A DNA stretch of 32,393 nt from a virus. The position numbers and the translations under genes are program-made. Below, piece by piece: positions 13,200 through 22,471 of this stretch (the first letter of the stretch is position 1; every line of letters starts with the position of its first letter). Under the pieces are notes generated by a model. That model did no database searches and had not been told where the DNA came from. It was given only the letters and a program-made list of their open reading frames with translations. The stretch spans positions 1 to 32,393 of the IMG/VR virus record IMGVR_UViG_3300010389_000072; one strand, written 5' to 3'.

Positions 13200-16100
13200 G
13201 TGGCGCTTGCTGGCGAAGCCGCTGTACGGATAGTCCCTTCGCTTAAAGGTTTCCACGGTGAGGCTGCGCGGAAACTTGCGGCGAAGAAGATTGACTTCGA
13301 TGTCAATGTCGGGGCTAACACCTCTAGGTTTCATCGGGAGATGGAGCAGGCGCGACTCGCGCAGGAAGCCCGCCCGATCACTCTTCGCACTAGGACTGAC
13401 TGGGCTGGGCTTCAGCGTGATTTGTCTGAAGTGCGCCACATCTTTGAGCGCAATAATCTGGTCAAGGGCATTCGCCTTAATATCAAAATCTTGGGCTTGG
13501 ATGCCCTGCCGGCGTTGGCGTATGCGGCTGGCAGCGCGGCGTCTGGCTTGGACGCTTTGGCGAAGTCGGCTTTTGTTGTGCCGGGTGCGCTTTCCGGTGT
13601 TGGCGCTGCCGCCGCTTCTCTTGCTATCGGTCTGTCGGGTGTCGGGGATGCGTTCAAGGATTACGGTAAGGCTGCCGAAGATTCCAGTAAGAATCTGAAG
13701 GATGTTCGGGACGCGCAAAGGGATTTGGCGCGGGCTCAGCGGGATGTTAGTGGGGCGATCAGGGATCAGCGCCGCGAGCTGGAGGATCTGAACGCTGAGC
13801 TTCGCCGCAGCACGCTGGACGAGGCTGATGCGATCCTGAATTTGCAGGAGTCTGCGGATCGTCTGCGCCAGGGCGGTTTCAGGACGATCACCGAATATCA
13901 GCGCGCCCAGCTCCGGTTCTTGCGTGATGTCGAGTCTTTGAAGGATGTCCGCAAGAGCAACATCAGGCTGTTGGAGGACACTAACGAGGCGAACGAGAAG
14001 GGCATCCTTCAGGGCGATCAGGTTGTCGCCGCTTTGGATAAGGTGACTTCTGCGGTTGATCGTTTGAATGAGGCGCAGAAAGAGGCGTCTTCGGCCGGCG
14101 GCGCTTTGGGCAACATCTCCCCTAATGCGAAGGCTTTCATTGAGCAAGCCTACGCGATGAAGGGCGCTTGGGATGATTTGCGGTTGGCTGTTCAGGACAA
14201 TCTTTTTGACGGTTTAGATCGGTCGCTGGCTGACCTTGGCACTAAGGTTCTTCCCGGTTTGAAGGTGGGCCTGTCGCAGGTTGCGGGCGGGTTGAATTCG
14301 ACGTTCAAGTCGGCTGCTGATTCTGTGGCTTCGGATCGCAATGGCGGTCTGTGGGCGAGCATTTTCGGTAACACGACGACCGGGCTGGAGACTTTTAAGC
14401 GCGGCCTTGATCCGGTGATCACCGGGCTGTCTCAGATGGCCGAGGTGGGTTCACGCTTTTTGCCCAGGCTGGGTGCGGCTTTTACTAATGTTGGCCGGGA
14501 CTTTGAAGACTTTACTGCGAGGATCTCTGCTGATGGGACTCTTGAGCGGTGGATCGATCAGGGGCTTGATTCTCTTACTTCGCTGGGCAATGTGGCGAAG
14601 AATCTTGGTTCTGTCATCTCCAGTGTTGGTGAGGCTTTCAATGCCGCGTCGGGCACTGAGGGCGGCTTCATCGGCTATTTCGACCGCGAGTTGCGGGAGC
14701 TTGCTGAGTATTTGCGCGGCGAGGGTCGCGTTGTTCTGACTGACTATTTCCATCGTGCGCGGGATCTGATCCACACGGTGATGGATGCGTTCAGCGATAT
14801 GCGTCCGCTGATCAATAGCATCATTGAGGCGGCGCGGCAGTTCTCTCAGATCATGCTGCCGGCTCTTGGTCTTGTTTTGAGATTCGGTCAGGCGATTGAG
14901 GAGCACACTGGCCTGATCACCAAGATGTTCTTCGTGTATGCGGGTTGGCGCACTATCGCCCCGATGATCGACGCGACGAAGAATGCCTGGAAAAACTATG
15001 TGAAGATTGTTGATTCAGTCTCACGGTTCGGGCCGACGCAGAACAGGTATTTCCAAGGCGTCACTGGCGGCTTGCAGAGCGTTAAGACTGGCTTCAATAA
15101 TCTGAAGGCTCCTGTTTACGGGGCTACTAGTCAGCTCAAAGCATTCACTGGCACGCTGAACCCGGCGGCGGCGGGTGTGGCGAAGATGCTTGGCCCGATG
15201 CAGAGCGCGGCGGGCAAGTTTGACATCCTGTCTAACCGGGCGCAGTACGCCACCCGCAAGGCGGATGCCTTCAAGGGCATGATTGGCGGCGTTATCAACG
15301 TGCTAGGCCCGGCCCTTCTTGGTATCGCTATCAGCGCCGGCATTCAGGGCTTGATGTCTTTGGGTGACGCCCACAAGGCTGCCGAAGATGCGGCTCGCCG
15401 TCAAGCTGATGCGTTGGGCCAGTTGAAAGATGCGCTGGATGAGATCACTGGCGCTGCGACAGCCGCCTCGCTGGAAACCGCCGCCAGGGTGGCACAAGAC
15501 TTCGACATGGGGCCGGTGGTCGGCAAGCGGAACGTGCTTGACGATGTTGTCCGCTCCGGTCTTGCCTCGCCGGATCAGCTTATCTCTGCGACGTTGCCGC
15601 AGAATCAGCAGCTTGCTGACGAGATCGACCGCAAGGCTATCGCGCAGGCAGCGGACAAGATCAAGTCTTCCGATGTGTGGGATAGGTACGGGGAACGCTG
15701 GTCTGAAAACGGCGTGACACCGGAGATCCTCGCCAGGGCAGCCAAGGGCGAACCTGAGGCGTTGAAGGCTGTCGAGGATGTTGAGCGCCTGTTGTTCGGC
15801 AAGCCTCGCCGCGAGTTCAATTTGTTTGACCGCGCCCGCTTCCCCAATGCGGATGCGACGATGCCGTCCGTTGCGGATCTGATTGTTCAGGCTGGCATTT
15901 TCGATGAGGCTTCGGTCGGCCTGTTCCTGGGGCGGGCTAGGGAGCAGAATGTTCTTGGCGGGCAGGCGGCGCAGCAGCGCACGCAGGCTGTGGGCGGTAC
16001 TGCGAACCTAACACCGGCCGGCCAGCAGGAGTTCGGCAAGTTCGGCGCGACGAACGCTGAGACTTACCTGACCGCTGACGGCATCGGTTCGATTGTGGTG

Positions 16101-19100
16101 CCGAATGATCCTGGCGAGATCGACCCTGCTGTCGGGCAGGTTGTTCGGCAGAACGATAGCCAGTGGCAGATCAACCTGACCCCTGATGCGACTGAGAAGT
16201 ATATTCAGGGTTTCGCGCGGGGTGGTTTGATCGGCGGGGTTGGTACTGGGACTTCGGATTCCAATCTGTTGATGGCTTCGCGCGGGGAGTTCGTCACCCG
16301 CAAGGATGCGGTCGATTACTATGGCGCGGATTTTTTTGCCCGTTTGAATGGCATGCAGTTGCCGAAGTTCAACCTTGGTGGTTGGATTCAGTCGCCGCCT
16401 AAGCTGCCTAATTACGACGACATTATTGCGCCGCCCGACGTTAACGTCTTGGATTCGATGGCGACGAATGTGATGTCGGGCATTAATCCGCCTGCCGCGC
16501 CGCCCCTTTCTCCTGCTGCTCCCCCGCCGCCGGTTTGGCCTAATGAGGTTCCGAAGCCGCCAGCGCCGCCTGCCGCGCCGCCGAAGCCTGCCGCGCCGCC
16601 GAAGCCTGCCGCGCCGCCGATTGATAATGCGGTTCCGAAGCCTGCCGCCCCGCCGAAGCCCGCCGCGCCCAGCACTCCCGCTGCGCCTTCGACTCCTAAG
16701 CCGACTTCGCTGACGCCGACCGGGCTGGCCCAGGTGAAGCCCGGCCCGCTGTCTGGTGCCGCCCTTGAGCGGGCTCAGGCTGTCGCGCGATCTACGGGCA
16801 TGTCGCTGGGGGATGTGATGCAGCGCATGCCTTCTTTGATCACCCCGTATACGGGTTTGCCCGCTAACGCCGACATCAAGTACGGCCAAGAGGGTTTCCC
16901 GTCGTGGGTGTACAAGATTGCCGACAGGTTCGGTGTTCAGGCGTCAACTTATGCCGGGCATCAAGTCAATTCTGAGGGATTCAATAAGGGGATCGACTGG
17001 TCTGGCCCGGTCGAGAATATGCGGGCTTTTGCCGCCTATTTGACTTCTTCCGGTATGCCCGGTTTGGAGCAGGTCATCTTTATGGATGCCCGTGATGGGG
17101 CGAAGTTCGGTGTCGATCCTGGTGATCGCGGGCCGAATCAAACCATCGAAGACTACTACGACCAGTGGTGGGCTACACACACCGATCACGTCCACACCCG
17201 CATGAGCGCGGCGCTGCTCACACCAGAAGAGCTGGCCGTGCTTACCGGCGGAATGTCCACGGGCTCTCTGCTTCCCGGCATCCTCTCATCGTCTGGGCTG
17301 CCTTCATTCAGGGGAACTGGTAGCTACTACGGTGGTGGCGGGCAGCCGCGCAAGAATGGGCTTGAGGCGCTCACCGATTACCTGACCAACATGGAGTGGT
17401 TGCAGCCCGAAAACGTCGAGAAGTTCCTGACCGGGCAGGCCCGCAATGTTGGTTCCTCACTGCTCAACATCGGCACCGGGTTCTTGGCCGGCGTCACCGG
17501 GCTGGACTTCTCCGATCTGATCGGAGCTGGGCAGCAGGTCGGCAACTTCTACCTTGGCGCTGGCCGGGGCGGCAGTGGTGGCGGAATGGACGGCGGATAC
17601 ACCGACCTGAACGCCATGACCGATGAGGAGATCAACCGCTACCTCAACGGCCAGGGTGGGCTTGGTGTGACTGGCGGTCTTGACGGGCTGCTGGGTGCCG
17701 ACATCTCTTCGCTTCTTGGTTCTGGCGGGATGAGCGATCTGCTCGACACTACGGGTGTCACTTCGTCGTGGAATCCTGGCGGCGGTGCGGAGCAGTGGCG
17801 TCCGGTGGTGCGCCGCGTGCTGGAAACGTATGGGCCGCAGTACGGGATTACGAACATGAAGGCGTGGGAAGACGCCATCGTCAAGCAGATCCAAAGCGAG
17901 TCCAATGGCGACCCTACTGCGGACAATCCGAATGACAGCAACGGCCAGGGCGGCAAGCAGCACGTTTCCGGCCTGTTGCAGTTCCTGCCGGAAACCTTTG
18001 CCGCGAACAACATTACAGGCGGCGAGTACCTTGATCCCGTAGCGCAGATCGCCGCTGTCATACCTTATGTGATGAACAAATACGGGGTGGACGCTAACGG
18101 TGCGCCGAAGCAGATCGGTCGCGGCGTCGGCTACGCCAGGGGCGGCAAGATCAAGGGGATGGGCGGGCCTCGCGCAGACGCCAATCTGGTTCGGGTTTCA
18201 CGGGGCGAGTTCCTGCACTCCGCTAAAGCTGTGGACTATTACGGCGCTGACCTGATGGGTCGGCTGAATGCGATGCAGATCCCGAGGGAGTCTTTGCCGG
18301 GCTTCAATGCGGGGATGTGGTGGAATCCGTTTGCGCCTGCCCCGGCTGCTGCTCCCGCGCCGGCACTAGCTCCTGCCCCGCCGGCCCCGCCACCTCCGCA
18401 GCCTGCGCCACCTCCAGCGCCTGTTGCTCCTCCTCCCGCGCCGATTAGCGGCGGTGAGGCTCAGTCGGCCGGCCCGATGCCGATGGCACCGGCTCCTGCG
18501 GCTGCGCCAGAGATTGCGCCTGCCGCTCCCTCGACCGGAGGTGCGCCGGGGCCGGGGGCGACTGCTCCCGCTCCCGACCCCGGTGCCCTCCCCGCCGTCG
18601 CTGACGCCCTTTCCGGCATCGGCGGCGGTCTGGCCCAGCCCGGCGCGGGCAGCCCCGGCGAGGCGTCCTCCGATCCGCGCGGCACCTTGGGCGCTGCCCC
18701 GGTGTCCCAGGATCACACCAATCCCGCTTTGGCTGCTGGCATTAAGGGCGGTTTCGACGCTTTGGGTGCTTTGGCTGCTTCCGCGATCAATGCGGGCGCT
18801 GCGGCCGGCACGTTTGGTGCGTCTGCGGCTGCCGGTGGCATGGGGGCCGGGCAGGCCGGCCAGCTCGCCCAGGCTGGGGCGCAGATCGCCGGGGATGTCG
18901 CGGTCGGCGCTGTGAACGTGTTGTCAAGCCTACTGGTGGGCACCGCGACGAACGGGTCAACACCGTCAGCGTCGGGGGTTCCGCTGCTGCCGCAGCGCCA
19001 GCCCGTGCAGACGGGTGTGCGCCCGATGCAGCGGATTCACAACGGCGACATCAACGTAACCAACTTGGATGAGTTCAAGCGGACGCAGGAGCGGATGGAC

Positions 19101-19136
19101 GCCCAGGCGCAGATGCCGTTTATCGGGAAGTACTGA
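13200..19136 (+). CDS. Tape measure protein with M15-like and lytic transglycosylase-like domains
   Basis: GTG 13200 after AGGGGG; 1978 residues, the longest gene here. The N-terminal part has a charged coiled coil (about 155-235) and hydrophobic stretches near 115-150 and 693-722 that could enter membranes. A Pro/Ala linker (about 1097-1177) leads to a peptidase M15/ARB_07466-like domain with His1254, Asp1266 and H1327-TDH-V-H1332. Residues 1530-1640 resemble a soluble lytic transglycosylase, with Glu1567 in QSESNGDP and GLLQ at 1591-1594. A second Pro/Ala linker follows (about 1712-1793). The protein sets tail length, is threaded through the tube, and the enzymes would help DNA pass the wall. 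Two copies of an SRGEF/AVDYYGAD module flank these domains. Confidence 0.93.
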   Translation: MALAGEAAVRIVPSLKGFHGEAARKLAAKKIDFDVNVGANTSRFHREMEQARLAQEARPITLRTRTDWAGLQRDLSEVRHIFERNNLVKGIRLNIKILGLDALPALAYAAGSAASGLDALAKSAFVVPGALSGVGAAAASLAIGLSGVGDAFKDYGKAAEDSSKNLKDVRDAQRDLARAQRDVSGAIRDQRRELEDLNAELRRSTLDEADAILNLQESADRLRQGGFRTITEYQRAQLRFLRDVESLKDVRKSNIRLLEDTNEANEKGILQGDQVVAALDKVTSAVDRLNEAQKEASSAGGALGNISPNAKAFIEQAYAMKGAWDDLRLAVQDNLFDGLDRSLADLGTKVLPGLKVGLSQVAGGLNSTFKSAADSVASDRNGGLWASIFGNTTTGLETFKRGLDPVITGLSQMAEVGSRFLPRLGAAFTNVGRDFEDFTARISADGTLERWIDQGLDSLTSLGNVAKNLGSVISSVGEAFNAASGTEGGFIGYFDRELRELAEYLRGEGRVVLTDYFHRARDLIHTVMDAFSDMRPLINSIIEAARQFSQIMLPALGLVLRFGQAIEEHTGLITKMFFVYAGWRTIAPMIDATKNAWKNYVKIVDSVSRFGPTQNRYFQGVTGGLQSVKTGFNNLKAPVYGATSQLKAFTGTLNPAAAGVAKMLGPMQSAAGKFDILSNRAQYATRKADAFKGMIGGVINVLGPALLGIAISAGIQGLMSLGDAHKAAEDAARRQADALGQLKDALDEITGAATAASLETAARVAQDFDMGPVVGKRNVLDDVVRSGLASPDQLISATLPQNQQLADEIDRKAIAQAADKIKSSDVWDRYGERWSENGVTPEILARAAKGEPEALKAVEDVERLLFGKPRREFNLFDRARFPNADATMPSVADLIVQAGIFDEASVGLFLGRAREQNVLGGQAAQQRTQAVGGTANLTPAGQQEFGKFGATNAETYLTADGIGSIVVPNDPGEIDPAVGQVVRQNDSQWQINLTPDATEKYIQGFARGGLIGGVGTGTSDSNLLMASRGEFVTRKDAVDYYGADFFARLNGMQLPKFNLGGWIQSPPKLPNYDDIIAPPDVNVLDSMATNVMSGINPPAAPPLSPAAPPPPVWPNEVPKPPAPPAAPPKPAAPPKPAAPPIDNAVPKPAAPPKPAAPSTPAAPSTPKPTSLTPTGLAQVKPGPLSGAALERAQAVARSTGMSLGDVMQRMPSLITPYTGLPANADIKYGQEGFPSWVYKIADRFGVQASTYAGHQVNSEGFNKGIDWSGPVENMRAFAAYLTSSGMPGLEQVIFMDARDGAKFGVDPGDRGPNQTIEDYYDQWWATHTDHVHTRMSAALLTPEELAVLTGGMSTGSLLPGILSSSGLPSFRGTGSYYGGGGQPRKNGLEALTDYLTNMEWLQPENVEKFLTGQARNVGSSLLNIGTGFLAGVTGLDFSDLIGAGQQVGNFYLGAGRGGSGGGMDGGYTDLNAMTDEEINRYLNGQGGLGVTGGLDGLLGADISSLLGSGGMSDLLDTTGVTSSWNPGGGAEQWRPVVRRVLETYGPQYGITNMKAWEDAIVKQIQSESNGDPTADNPNDSNGQGGKQHVSGLLQFLPETFAANNITGGEYLDPVAQIAAVIPYVMNKYGVDANGAPKQIGRGVGYARGGKIKGMGGPRADANLVRVSRGEFLHSAKAVDYYGADLMGRLNAMQIPRESLPGFNAGMWWNPFAPAPAAAPAPALAPAPPAPPPPQPAPPPAPVAPPPAPISGGEAQSAGPMPMAPAPAAAPEIAPAAPSTGGAPGPGATAPAPDPGALPAVADALSGIGGGLAQPGAGSPGEASSDPRGTLGAAPVSQDHTNPALAAGIKGGFDALGALAASAINAGAAAGTFGASAAAGGMGAGQAGQLAQAGAQIAGDVAVGAVNVLSSLLVGTATNGSTPSASGVPLLPQRQPVQTGVRPMQRIHNGDINVTNLDEFKRTQERMDAQAQMPFIGKY
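16210..16395 (+). repeat. Tape measure internal module, copy 1
   Basis: Encodes ARGGLIGG, MASRGEFVTRKDAVDYYGAD and ARLNGMQLP in order. The same order recurs in copy 2 at 18133-18320 with clear protein similarity but diverged DNA. The module lies just before the first Pro/Ala linker and the M15-like domain. Confidence 0.8.
16490..16730 (+). repeat. Pro/Ala-rich low-complexity repeat
   Basis: Short units of the type PAAPPKP are repeated many times, encoded by near-identical gcc-gcg-ccg triplets. The stretch separates the helical tape measure from its M15-like domain and is likely a flexible or extended linker. Such DNA is prone to length change by slippage. Confidence 0.85.
18133..18320 (+). 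repeat. Tape measure internal module, copy 2
   Basis: Encodes ARGGKIKG, VSRGEFLHSAKAVDYYGAD and GRLNAMQIP, matching copy 1 at 16210-16395 in order and spacing. It follows the transglycosylase-like domain, so the two copies bracket both enzymatic domains. Confidence 0.8.
18335..18580 (+). repeat. Second Pro/Ala-rich low-complexity stretch
   Basis: Runs of PAP, PAPPP and AAP units follow the second SRGEF module. The remaining C-terminus is Gly/Ala-rich with a helical, hydrophobic stretch (about residues 1840-1910). Function as a linker is inferred. Confidence 0.8.
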
Positions 19137-19138
19137 TT

Positions 19139-20050
19139 ATGGATCTCTACAACTCTCGCGCCAAAATTGAGATTTTTGGAATAAACGATGAGTACTTTTG
19201 CATATCCGGCGAGGGTGCCGGCGAGCAGGGTGTCATCTTGCAGCCGAAGCTGAAGGGCGCTATCGACGCCCCGGTCAAGTCGCTCTGGATGCCGGGATCT
19301 TTCGGGCAGACCTTCGTTGATTTCCGTTGGGAACGCAGGGAAGTCATCTTCACCGTGACCGTGTTCGATGACGGCGGCGATCCCGAAGCCTGGCACTCTA
19401 TCGACTCCAAGTGGCGGTTCGCTTGGGATTACGTCAAGGAAACCACCATTCGTTTCACCACCTCTGATGGCTACCGGGATTTGAAGGTTCGCCTGATTGA
19501 GGAGCCGGAAGCCTATGACGCCGGGGATTGGGAGGGTAAAGACCCGCACCTTTACGCGACCTCGACGGTGGTGATGACAACTGGCGCGGAGCTGCCGTTC
19601 TATGTCGGCCCGTCCGACTTCTACGAGTGGGAGGGCGAAACCGCCAAGGGGAAGACATCGTTCAAACTGAACGTGGATTGCGATGTTCCGGTTTGGCCGA
19701 AGTGGACGCTGTCGGATCAGGCGCGCTGGCGGCTGCCCGATTTTTCGTTCGGCAACGAGGAGTACGGGCGCGGGGTGATGGACATGGGTAGGACGGTGGA
19801 GTTGCCGTTCCTGCCGAAAGGTGCAGGCGTGGTCGCAGACTCCGACCCCCGCAATCAGACCCTTCTGGCCGCGAACCGCATTAATGTGCAGGGCTTGTGG
19901 AAGGGCAAGGATCTGTTGTATCCGATTGCGGGCGGCACTTATTCGTCGCTGCCTGTGTCGGTGAAGGATGCGGTCGAGGGGTATGCGTGCCGGCTTGAGG
20001 TGCCGAAGTGGTATACCCGCCCGTGGTCGCGGCCGGTGGGGGTTGTCTGA
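19139..20050 (+). CDS. Minor tail protein, distal tail (Dit-like)
   Basis: ATG 19139, two bases after the tape measure stop and with GGGAAG upstream; 303 residues. It is the first gene after the tape measure, the normal slot for the distal tail protein that forms the hexameric hub. The sequence is beta-rich with many aromatics (VDFRWERREVIFTVTVFDD, TIRFTTSDGYRDLKVRL) and a second half with HLYATSTVVMTTGAELPFY, fitting the two-part organisation of siphovirus tail-hub proteins. The last base of its TGA is the first base of the next gene's ATG. Confidence 0.82.
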   Translation: MDLYNSRAKIEIFGINDEYFCISGEGAGEQGVILQPKLKGAIDAPVKSLWMPGSFGQTFVDFRWERREVIFTVTVFDDGGDPEAWHSIDSKWRFAWDYVKETTIRFTTSDGYRDLKVRLIEEPEAYDAGDWEGKDPHLYATSTVVMTTGAELPFYVGPSDFYEWEGETAKGKTSFKLNVDCDVPVWPKWTLSDQARWRLPDFSFGNEEYGRGVMDMGRTVELPFLPKGAGVVADSDPRNQTLLAANRINVQGLWKGKDLLYPIAGGTYSSLPVSVKDAVEGYACRLEVPKWYTRPWSRPVGVV

Positions 20051-21777
20051 TGGCTATCAGCACTGTTAACGCGCAGAAGCTGTCCGATATTGAGGGGCAG
20101 GTTGATGGGTGGCGCGACCAGTTGGGGTATCTGCGCCGCTCCAAGCCGATGATCACCTTCTATCGCAACCGCGAGGACGGCTCGCCCGGCCTGGAGTACT
20201 ACGGTCGGGTGGATTACCGCGACACGATCAGGGCAAGTTTCCCCTTTAAAAAGAATGTTTCGGCGCAGGGCGTCCTAGAGTTGCGGTTCGATCACTACAT
20301 TTCGGAGTGGCTTCGCAGCGTGCCGAATGATCCGGCGCATAAAAAGAACATTGTCATCAGGGTTGATTGGTTCGGCGGGAAGTTGCGCTGGACTGGGCTG
20401 TTGCATCATCACGCGGTGAAGATGCGTGACGGCATGCGCTATATGGAATTCACGTTCAATGATGATTTGCAGTTTTTGCAGTTCATGCTTGGCCCGCCGA
20501 ATCCCGCGTTGCCGATTCCGGTGTTTCAGTTTCCCCGCGTGCTGCCAATTTTTGGGCCTGCCAAATGGGCTTGTTCCATTATGATTTTGCTCCAGCTCAT
20601 CCGCTTGAACGGGAATTTGTATCAGCTCCCCGACGACCCTTTCGATCTGGGTCAGTGGGATGATCTGATCAACTGGAATGATTGGCAAGTCCACATCAAA
20701 TGCAACCCTCTTCCTTTGGATGACTCGTCGCTGTGGACTGTGCTTGGCACAAGAATGAACCCGATAGACGCCGTTTTATCGGATGCGCTTGAGGATAGCC
20801 AACTTACGGTGAAATGGCGGCGGGTATTCACCGATGAGGGCGAGCAGGAACACGGCTTATTGCTGGCACCCAATCCCGCGAATGGTGCGCTCATTCTGGA
20901 GATTGTTGACGATTCCGGCTACTATTCGCCGCTGAAGGGCACATTCCTGGGCGGCACGATCATTGACGGTATGGCCCGGTCGGCGGTCGAATACATCGGC
21001 GGGTTCATTGAGGATACCGGGGCGCTGCTCACCGACGATGAAACGATCTACCCCGACGAGTATTACGGGCCGGGGTTTCTTGGCACCAAGGCTGAAGCGC
21101 CGTGGCTAGTGATCAGGGACAACGCCTGGACGCCGATGGAGACATCGGAGCTGACGTGGTCACCGGCAACCGCTATCAGGGTGATCGTGGGTGGCGACAA
21201 CCCTGCCGCTGACGCCATTGTCAGGCTGATTATCGAAACCACAGGGAATTTGATCGGCTATTTCCTTTTAGCCGGCTTCTCTAGTGCTGGCTCTATAGCG
21301 GCGGATGCAATTATGCCTTTCGTCGTGGGCACGATAGCGGCTTGGCTTGAGTGGAAACATTTGGAGCGGGCGAGGAACCTTGGCTGGGTTCATTTGTGGG
21401 AGTTGTATCAGCAGGGCGCGGAAAACAATTCTTGGTCTTTGAGTGCGATTGCGGCCTTGCGGGGCGGGTTCTTGGCGTCGAGGTCGGAGACTTCGCACAC
21501 GGTGTCTTTGCGCGGCAATTCTTGGATCATTCCCGGCGTGCATTTCGACATCGGTTCTCGCGTTGGTTCCACGTCGCGCGGGTATCCTGACATTATTTTC
21601 GTCGCGCAAACTGAAGAGATCATTGCGTCGTGGGACAACGCGAACGGTGATCCTGTTAATTTCCAGGTGAAAGTCGGCCAGAATAAGGCTTCGATGACCA
21701 CTGGTGAGCGGGCGGCTAGGTTGCTGAAGAAGACGCGAGATATTTTGAATAACATCGGCGTCCATATGATCAGCTAA
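20050..21777 (+). CDS. Minor tail protein, Gp37-like (tail-tip hub)
   Basis: ATG 20050 is used; the in-frame ATG 20008 lies inside the previous gene. The product has 575 residues. The order after the distal tail protein, the aromatic beta-rich N-terminus (KPMITFYRNREDG, then GVLELRFDHYISEWL) and the segment MRYMEFTFNDDLQFLQFML resemble the ReqiPepy6 Gp37-like family of actinophage tip proteins. A long hydrophobic helix (about 390-434, containing GYFLLAGFSSAGSIAADAI) is unusual for a soluble structural protein and could insert in a membrane on injection. The C-terminus is a beta domain ending with GVHMIS. Likely anchors the central fibre proteins that follow. Confidence 0.8.
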   Translation: MAISTVNAQKLSDIEGQVDGWRDQLGYLRRSKPMITFYRNREDGSPGLEYYGRVDYRDTIRASFPFKKNVSAQGVLELRFDHYISEWLRSVPNDPAHKKNIVIRVDWFGGKLRWTGLLHHHAVKMRDGMRYMEFTFNDDLQFLQFMLGPPNPALPIPVFQFPRVLPIFGPAKWACSIMILLQLIRLNGNLYQLPDDPFDLGQWDDLINWNDWQVHIKCNPLPLDDSSLWTVLGTRMNPIDAVLSDALEDSQLTVKWRRVFTDEGEQEHGLLLAPNPANGALILEIVDDSGYYSPLKGTFLGGTIIDGMARSAVEYIGGFIEDTGALLTDDETIYPDEYYGPGFLGTKAEAPWLVIRDNAWTPMETSELTWSPATAIRVIVGGDNPAADAIVRLIIETTGNLIGYFLLAGFSSAGSIAADAIMPFVVGTIAAWLEWKHLERARNLGWVHLWELYQQGAENNSWSLSAIAALRGGFLASRSETSHTVSLRGNSWIIPGVHFDIGSRVGSTSRGYPDIIFVAQTEEIIASWDNANGDPVNFQVKVGQNKASMTTGERAARLLKKTRDILNNIGVHMIS

Positions 21778-21780
21778 ACC

Positions 21781-21808
21781 TGCTGGTAAATACTACTTCC
21801 GATAGAAT
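21781..21808 (+). promoter_or_regulatory. Weak promoter-like element before 61-aa gene
   Basis: The 59-bp gap is AT-richer than its surroundings and has TAGAAT at 21803-21808 as a -10-like box. TGCTGG at 21781-21786 is a poor -35 with 16-base spacing. A ribosome binding site AGGAG follows before GTG 21837. The AATTGT after the -10 resembles the late promoter region at 2731. Could be chance. Confidence 0.3.
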
Positions 21809-21836
21809 TGTAGATGAGTTCAGGAGTTGATTCATT

Positions 21837-22022
21837 GTGCTTGATTCTTACGATATGCGGGCGTTGAATGCCGCCATTTCTGGGTTGAAGGTCAGCTTGC
21901 ATCATTTGCAGCGCCTGGAGCGCAATGGGGTGGTTGAGGCCGGCCCTGTGGCCGCTCTGGGTGGGGTGGTCGCTGAAGTCGAGGGTGTGCGCGAGGCGAT
22001 CAGGACACCTTCGGAGCAGTGA
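21837..22022 (+). CDS. Small helical protein, 61 aa
   Basis: GTG 21837 with AGGAG about ten bases upstream. The 61-residue product is one or two helices (MRALNAAISGLKVSLHHLQRLE, then VAALGGVVAEVEGVREAI) with alternating hydrophobic residues, suited to coiled-coil or bundle formation. Small genes at this place in tail operons are common but uncharacterised. It overlaps the next gene by four bases (GTGA). Function unknown; probably a tail accessory protein. Confidence 0.7.
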   Translation: MLDSYDMRALNAAISGLKVSLHHLQRLERNGVVEAGPVAALGGVVAEVEGVREAIRTPSEQ

Positions 22023-22471
22023 CCGCTGTTCACCCGCCTGACCCTGACGATCCGAGGGGTATGGCGTTTATTTTGGGTGCCGGCGCGGTAGATCCCCGCG
22101 CGGGTAAGACGTGGGCTGATCGTCAGCCGATGGCGCTTGTTCAGTCGTGGGAGCCCACGTCGGAGTTGTGGTGGGCGCTGGGGTTGCGTTGGCATCCAGA
22201 GTTGGCGACGAAGTGGCTTGTCGGCGGCGGTCAGTTCGGTGTCGGACAGGTTGTCGATGAACCTCCACCCCCGCCGAAGCCGATTGAGGCGGAAGCGGAG
22301 GAGCTTCTGGAGTTCATCGGCAAGGACAATCCTGAGTTCGCTGACATGTTGCGCCGTATCCGCGAGGCGGGCACACCTGAGCAGAGGCAGGCTCTGCTGC
22401 GCGAGTTTGAAGGCAACATCACATCGTTGCAAAAGATGGCTAACTACATTCAAGGGGGTGCTGACAGTTGA
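22019..22471 (+). CDS. Hypothetical tail-operon protein, 150 aa
   Basis: GTG 22019 overlaps the previous stop by four bases; 150 residues. The N-terminal half contains conserved-looking aromatic motifs (AFILGAG, SWEPTSELWWALGLRWHPE). A PPPPPK linker follows and the C-terminal half is a charged helix (EEFADMLRR-type, with NITSLQKMANYIQGG). I do not recognise the family. Its position between the hub protein and the giant repeat protein suggests a minor tail component or assembly factor. It is coupled to the next gene by TTGA. Confidence 0.72.
   Translation: MTAVHPPDPDDPRGMAFILGAGAVDPRAGKTWADRQPMALVQSWEPTSELWWALGLRWHPELATKWLVGGGQFGVGQVVDEPPPPPKPIEAEAEELLEFIGKDNPEFADMLRRIREAGTPEQRQALLREFEGNITSLQKMANYIQGGADS

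Noticed and set aside
12642-14147. 501-codon reverse open frame opposite the chaperones and tape measure
   Set aside because: Same composition artefact; it crosses two well-supported genes and a frameshift site.
16490-16730. Pro/Ala repeat as a CRISPR-like or direct repeat array
   Set aside because: Repeats are short in-frame codon units inside a long gene with no spacers; they encode a linker.
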